NCBI GenBank assembly: GCA_004556755.1
Contig: SFFW01000018.1
Span: forward strand, 1-32,629
Direction: 5' to 3'
Source: Clostridiales bacterium
GTDB lineage: Bacteria; Bacillota; Clostridia; Oscillospirales; Oscillospiraceae
DNA length: 32,629 nt
In this document: piece after piece, positions 30,079 through 32,629 of the stretch
How the letters are laid out: the number at the start of each line of letters is the position of its first letter
How positions within the stretch are numbered: position 1 is the stretch's first letter
Position numbers and translations under genes: made by a program
The notes under the pieces: generated by a model
Told to the model about the DNA's origin: nothing
The model's input: only the letters and a program-made list of their open reading frames with translations
Databases searched by the model: none

Positions 30079-30483
30079 ATGGCAAAGCTCGTATCCAAAA
30101 TCAAAGAGATTTGGCACGACCGCAAGAGATTTCTCGGTATGCCCATCACCTTTACGAGATACGCTCTCAGCGAGGATCGCTTCTTCGTGCGCAAGGGTCT
30201 GCTGAACGTTCAACAGGAGGAGGTCCTGCTTTATCGCATCCGAGACCTGAGTGCAAGTCAGAGCCTATGGCAGCGCATATTCGGCGTCGGCTCGATCATT
30301 ATAACCTCGACCGATAAGACGACGCCGCAGCTTTTGGTCAAGAACGTAAAGCAGCCGTTTGAAGTCAAGGAGCTTATCCATGAGAACGTCGAAAAGCTGA
30401 AGATCCAGCGCCGTGTGCGTGTCGGTGAGATGAGCATGGACGTCGACGACAGCTACGATTTTGACGAAATAACGGAGATGTAA
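30079..30483 (+). CDS. Bacterial PH-domain (bPH2/YdbS-type) protein
   Basis: This 134-residue soluble protein is centred on a bacterial PH domain: ITFTRYALSEDRFFVRKGLLN, then QQEEVLLYRIRDLSASQSLWQRIFGVGSI and a PFEVKELIHENV helix. The YRIRDLxxxQSxxQRIFG block is the family signature. Related domains occur in YdbS/YdbT membrane proteins, but this one has no membrane helices. Start ATG 30079 has AAGGAG nine bases upstream; ATG 30055 is less likely. The C-terminal tail is acidic (DVDDSYDFDE). Confidence 0.85.
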   Translation: MAKLVSKIKEIWHDRKRFLGMPITFTRYALSEDRFFVRKGLLNVQQEEVLLYRIRDLSASQSLWQRIFGVGSIIITSTDKTTPQLLVKNVKQPFEVKELIHENVEKLKIQRRVRVGEMSMDVDDSYDFDEITEM

Positions 30484-30722
30484 GCCGTTTTTCGGTTGAA
30501 TACTGTATTTTCTCCCGCTCCTTAAGCGGGTCAAAATATACAGAAGCGTATCGAAGTGCTCATATCGGACCTGACTCGAAATTTTTTGCAGAGTTGGCTG
30601 TTTGCTCCGCTTAAAAAGCCCATAAATACAGGGTTTTCTCCGGTTCGAAAATTAAATATTTTGTTGTTCTTTCCGTCAGTTCTTTCCAAAAGTTTTTGGA
30701 AGAAATGCGGAATTACATACAC
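30484..30722. other. Non-coding gap before tRNA-Ser
   Basis: No gene is supported here. There is an imperfect inverted repeat at about 30503-30542 with a CCCGCT/AGCGGG core and no T-run, and a short one at 30685-30700 (TCCAAAA/TTTTGGA). A promoter for tRNA-Ser was not convincingly found. Confidence 0.5.
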
Positions 30723-30811
30723 GGAGAGTTGTCCGAGTGGTCGAAGGTGCAGCACTCGAAATGCTGTGTTCCCAAAAGGAACCTAGGGTTCGAATCCCTA
30801 ACTCTCCGCCA
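30723..30811 (+). tRNA. tRNA-Ser (anticodon CGA)
   Basis: The acceptor GGAGAGT/ACTCTCC, anticodon stem CAGCA/TGCTG with loop CTCGAAA (CGA at 30757-30759), a long variable arm (TTCCC/GGAAC region), T-arm GGGTTCGAATCCC and encoded GCCA identify a class II tRNA-Ser. Confidence 0.95.
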
Positions 30812-30828
30812 AAAAAGGCGGTGATTAG

Positions 30829-31203
30829 ATGAATTTGGTGCAAGAATATTTTGTGTTAGTAAATGAAGTGCTTTCTTATAGGGAAACTGTATATGATGGT
30901 GCCACCGCAGAAGTACACAATCGCAAAGTGAAAAGAATGAGTGCAATTGCGTCGGAAATTGAGCATAAATTTCCCGAACTAAAAAACGAATTTTATGAAT
31001 TGCTAGCAAATGAAAACAAAGAAATCCGCCTTTGGGTTGCACACCATATTCTTGAGCATATGAACTATGAGCGTTCTTTTAGAAAAACCGCATTAATGGA
31101 AATCCGTAGTATGGCGCGGACGGATAAAACGGCGTATGGCTTTGGCGAAAAAGTATGGTTAAAGGAGTGGTACAAATCCCATCCGAAGGACAGATGGATC
31201 TAA
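30829..31203 (+). CDS. DUF2019-like helical protein, AT-rich
   Basis: This 124-residue all-helical protein has a helix pair (KFPELKNEFYELLANENKEI then RLWVAHHILEHM) followed by ALMEIRSMA, a HEAT-like arrangement that resembles DUF2019 proteins. Those are often found singly near mobile elements and some are proposed as immunity proteins, but function here is unproven. The gene is clearly richer in A/T than the genes to its left, suggesting transfer. It starts 17 bases after tRNA-Ser, with GGCGGTGA as ribosome binding site, leaving no room for a separate promoter. Confidence 0.6.
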   Translation: MNLVQEYFVLVNEVLSYRETVYDGATAEVHNRKVKRMSAIASEIEHKFPELKNEFYELLANENKEIRLWVAHHILEHMNYERSFRKTALMEIRSMARTDKTAYGFGEKVWLKEWYKSHPKDRWI

Positions 31204-31204
31204 C

Positions 31205-31295
31205 TGCACCCCCCTTAAACCCAATTTGCACCCCCTTGACAAGAAATGCACCCCCTAAAATGATTTTGCACCCCCTAACCTCAAAAGGGGGTGCA
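31205..31295 (+). repeat. C-rich 10-mer array: four direct copies and one inverted copy
   Basis: TGCACCCCC(C/T) occurs at 31205, 31227, 31247 and 31267 (spacing 22, 20, 20), separated by AT-rich spacers of about 10 bases. AGGGGGTGCA at 31286-31295 is the reverse complement of the last copy. Copies four and five can form a 10-bp stem with a 9-base loop followed by TTTGT. The array begins two bases after the stop codon of the DUF2019-like gene. Confidence 0.8.
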
Positions 31296-31327
31296 TTTGT
31301 ATCAAAATTAGGGTCAGTCTTCAGCGT

Positions 31328-31363
31328 CGTCACAAGCTATGTATCGCTTGTGACGATTTTTTT
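31328..31363 (+). terminator. Intrinsic terminator
   Basis: CGTCACAAGC pairs with GCTTGTGACG across an 8-base loop and is followed by a T7 run. Confidence 0.88.
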
Positions 31364-31483
31364 GTAAAAATCATCCCGCGCTCACGCCGCTGTTCCTCCT
31401 TTTCCCTAAAAAGTCTGCTGACTTTTCGGGTACCCCGTAAACAGTAAACAAACGGGTTTTCTGGACTTTTCTTTTTTGCTTGT

Positions 31484-32074
31484 TTGCTCAAAATCGGCTC
31501 AAAAATCTGGAACTCGACCTCAAAATACCGCAGGGTCATCTGGCAATGCAACAGCAAATTCAAGGGCGAGCACAAATGCGAAACGCCGCATCTGGACGAG
31601 GAAACCATTAAAGCGCGGTTCGTGACCGCCCTTAACGCTATCACCGAAAGCAAAGACAACATCCTTGAGGATTGCCGATTGATGCAAGCCACCCTGACAG
31701 ACTGTACAGGCATTGATAAGGAAATGCAGACCCTGCTTGAGGAGATCGATGTGGTAACCGAACTGAAAAAACGCTGCATTGCGGAGAATTCGCAGACGGC
31801 ACAGAACCAGGAAGAATACGCCGCCCGGTACAATGGGTTTGTAGAGCGGTATGAAAAAGCCAAGGCACGGCTCGAACAGCTCCGCACTACAAAAGCTGCA
31901 TGGGAAGCCCAGGCAGAAGCCATCGGAGCTTTCATGTTCGAGATGCAGGAGCTGGACACCATCAACGAGTTTGACGAAAAACTCTGGCTGACCATTATCG
32001 ACACAGTGACCGTTCACGCCGGCGGACGAATGACCTTCAAATTCCAGGGTGGTAAAACGCTCGCTTCTTATTGA
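31484..32074 (+). pseudogene. C-terminal remnant of a large serine recombinase
   Basis: The open frame encodes about 190 residues that match only the end of large serine recombinases. It has a zinc-ribbon end (STSKYRRVIWQCNSKFKG, then EHKCETPHLDEETIKARF), a long coiled coil (about 85-160) and a terminal strand region (GGRMTFKFQGG). The catalytic resolvase domain and the recombinase domain are absent. The bases before about 31500 show no homology in this frame, and the frame opens with TTG and no ribosome binding site. It is the footprint of an integrated element that has lost its left part. Confidence 0.85.
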
Positions 32075-32099
32075 CAATTCTCTAATCACCTTGTATAAT
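32071..32099 (+). promoter_or_regulatory. Perfect consensus promoter overlapping the recombinase stop
   Basis: TTGACA (32071-32076), exactly 17 bases and TATAAT (32094-32099). The -35 overlaps the recombinase TGA. AAAGGATG and an ATG (32135) follow, but the gene behind is frameshifted. Confidence 0.75.
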
Positions 32100-32134
32100 C
32101 GGTATATTCCGTAAACAAAAGGATGAAAGCGTCC

Positions 32135-32304
32135 ATGCCAAGACCGCCACGGTGCCGTCGGATTTGTGGCGCGCACAAGTCGATACCTTCTGCCCCAACG
32201 GGGGCGAGGATGTCGAGCCGATCCTGCTGACGCTGAACGGGTATGAGGTCATTCGGCTGGTTGACTTGAAGCGGAGCGTACCGGCTCCGACACGATACGC
32301 ATGA
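32135..32304 (+). pseudogene. Frameshifted DUF134 (UPF0251) gene fragment
   Basis: ATG 32135 begins MPRPPRCRRICG, the hallmark start of DUF134 DNA-binding-like proteins, but that frame stops at 32228-32230. Another frame, shifted by one base, continues the family with FCPNGGEDVEPILLTLNGYE and VIRLVDLK before ending at 32302-32304. One base has been lost around 32165-32178. The C-terminal helix-turn-helix half of the family is missing; the DNA beyond about 32275 belongs to a Crp/Fnr fragment. Confidence 0.75.
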
Positions 32305-32449
32305 CCCATGAGCAGATCGCCCAGCACATCAGCTCGGCGCAGGAGGCAGTGGCACAAATGCTCAAAAGCTTCTCGGAGGACGGATGGTGGAGCTGAAGCG
32401 TGGTGAAATCACGCTGCGGGATAAGAACAGACTAAATCGCCTAAAATAA
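32283..32449 (+). pseudogene. Crp/Fnr-family regulator, C-terminal helix-turn-helix fragment with frameshift
   Basis: One frame from 32283 reads GSDTIRMTHEQIAQHISSAQ then EAVAQMLKSFSEDG, which is the winged helix-turn-helix of Crp/Fnr regulators. The frame then changes by one base and continues as MVELKRGEITLRDKNRLNRLK to TAA 32447-32449. The sensor (cNMP-like) domain is absent. The fragment sits directly upstream of a palindrome and the rubrerythrin promoter. Confidence 0.78.
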
Positions 32450-32456
32450 CAAGAAA

Positions 32457-32497
32457 TGTGACCTTGTCACAGAAAGAAATCATAAATTTGGTACAAT
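32457..32497 (+). promoter_or_regulatory. Rubrerythrin promoter with Crp/Fnr-type palindrome
   Basis: TGTGAC-CTT-GTCACA (32457-32471) is a perfect 6-3-6 palindrome. A TACAAT -10 lies at 32492-32497 with no usable -35 (ACAGAA). The palindrome centre is about 40 bases before the expected transcription start, the usual place of a class II Crp/Fnr activator. Confidence 0.65.
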
Positions 32498-32528
32498 AAC
32501 AGCAGAAAAGCTGAAAGGAGCATCGACC

Positions 32529-32629
32529 ATGAAAGAAACGAAATACGCAGGTACTCAAACCGAAAAAAATCTGATGGCTGCCTTTGCCGGTGAGTCCGAG
32601 GCACGCAACAAGTACACCTATTTTGCATC
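32529..32629 (+). CDS. Rubrerythrin, N-terminal part (runs off the window)
   Basis: The first 33 codons encode MKETKYAGTQTEKNLMAAFA followed by GESEARNKYTYFA. This is the first helix of the rubrerythrin diiron domain, with the conserved GESxARNxYTYFA carrying the first iron-ligand Glu. Rubrerythrin reduces hydrogen peroxide in anaerobes. GGAG ends eight bases before ATG 32529. The rest of the gene, including the rubredoxin-like end, lies outside the window. Confidence 0.93.
   Translation, partial: MKETKYAGTQTEKNLMAAFAGESEARNKYTYFA

Noticed and set aside
30503..30542. Inverted repeat after the PH-domain gene as an intrinsic terminator
   Set aside because: The stem is imperfect and no T-run follows, so termination is not supported.
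31205..31295. C-rich repeats as a CRISPR array
   Set aside because: Repeats are only 10 bases with ~10-base spacers, one copy is inverted, and there are no cas genes.
31330..32004. 224-codon minus-strand frame across the recombinase remnant
   Set aside because: The plus frame has the recombinase zinc-ribbon and coiled-coil features; the minus frame is its shadow.
1..32629. Prophage, complete transposon or secondary-metabolite cluster
   Set aside because: No structural phage genes, transposase or biosynthetic genes were seen; only the recombinase remnant points to a mobile element.

Overview
The window looks like chromosomal DNA of an anaerobic, low-oxygen-adapted member of the Clostridia, most likely an Oscillospirales/Ruminococcaceae-type gut bacterium. 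The basis is the gene set: class III fructose-1,6-bisphosphatase, IreB, DUF1836, DUF1653, DegV, a DivIVA-like protein, a T-box controlled pheST, a GerS/YdcC-type lipoprotein-alr-mazF cluster, SLH-anchored export, rubrerythrin, AGGAGG ribosome binding sites and sigma-A promoters with 17-base spacers. Coding DNA is moderately GC-rich and intergenic DNA is AT-rich. Species cannot be named from this sequence alone.

Layout. 1-97 is the tail of a probable acyl-CoA dehydratase activase. 181-2983 (minus) holds a small membrane protein and an SLH-anchored phosphoesterase. 3188-6573 (plus) holds an EamA transporter, TspO and fbp. 6613-9264 holds divergent DUF1836/DegV and DivIVA-like/small-membrane-protein pairs. 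9306-10358 (minus) is a three-gene membrane operon behind a perfect consensus promoter; its middle gene carries an in-frame TAG. 10466-14997 (minus) holds tRNA-Gln, ireB, and pheS-pheT behind a Phe T-box. 15105-19127 (plus) holds lipoprotein-alr-mazF, a hypothetical protein and pyrimidine-nucleoside phosphorylase. 19167-24963 (minus) holds two small membrane proteins, an EF-G paralogue, a P-type-ATPase-like protein that has lost its phosphorylated aspartate, and rlmB. 25132-27731 (plus) pairs a rhomboid-like protein lacking the catalytic motif with a membrane-anchored beta-propeller. 27881-30483 holds tRNA-Pro, a 57-residue protein, DUF1653, a CLC transporter and a bacterial PH-domain protein.

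From tRNA-Ser(CGA) at 30723 onward the window changes character. There is an AT-rich DUF2019-like gene, an array of C-rich 10-mers spaced 20-22 bases, the C-terminal remnant of a large serine recombinase, and frameshifted fragments of a DUF134 protein and of a Crp/Fnr-family regulator. An intact rubrerythrin gene runs off the end. Its promoter carries a palindrome centred about 40 bases upstream of the predicted start, as expected for a Crp/Fnr-type activator site. This block reads as a decayed mobile-element insertion beside an oxidative-stress locus.

Most genes are housekeeping and well recognised. The points most worth following are the pseudo-P-type ATPase, the duplicated OB-like segment in PheT, the broken regulator with its surviving operator, the C-rich repeat array, and the nonsense codon in the small glycine-patterned membrane protein. 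No CRISPR array, rRNA or complete mobile element was seen.
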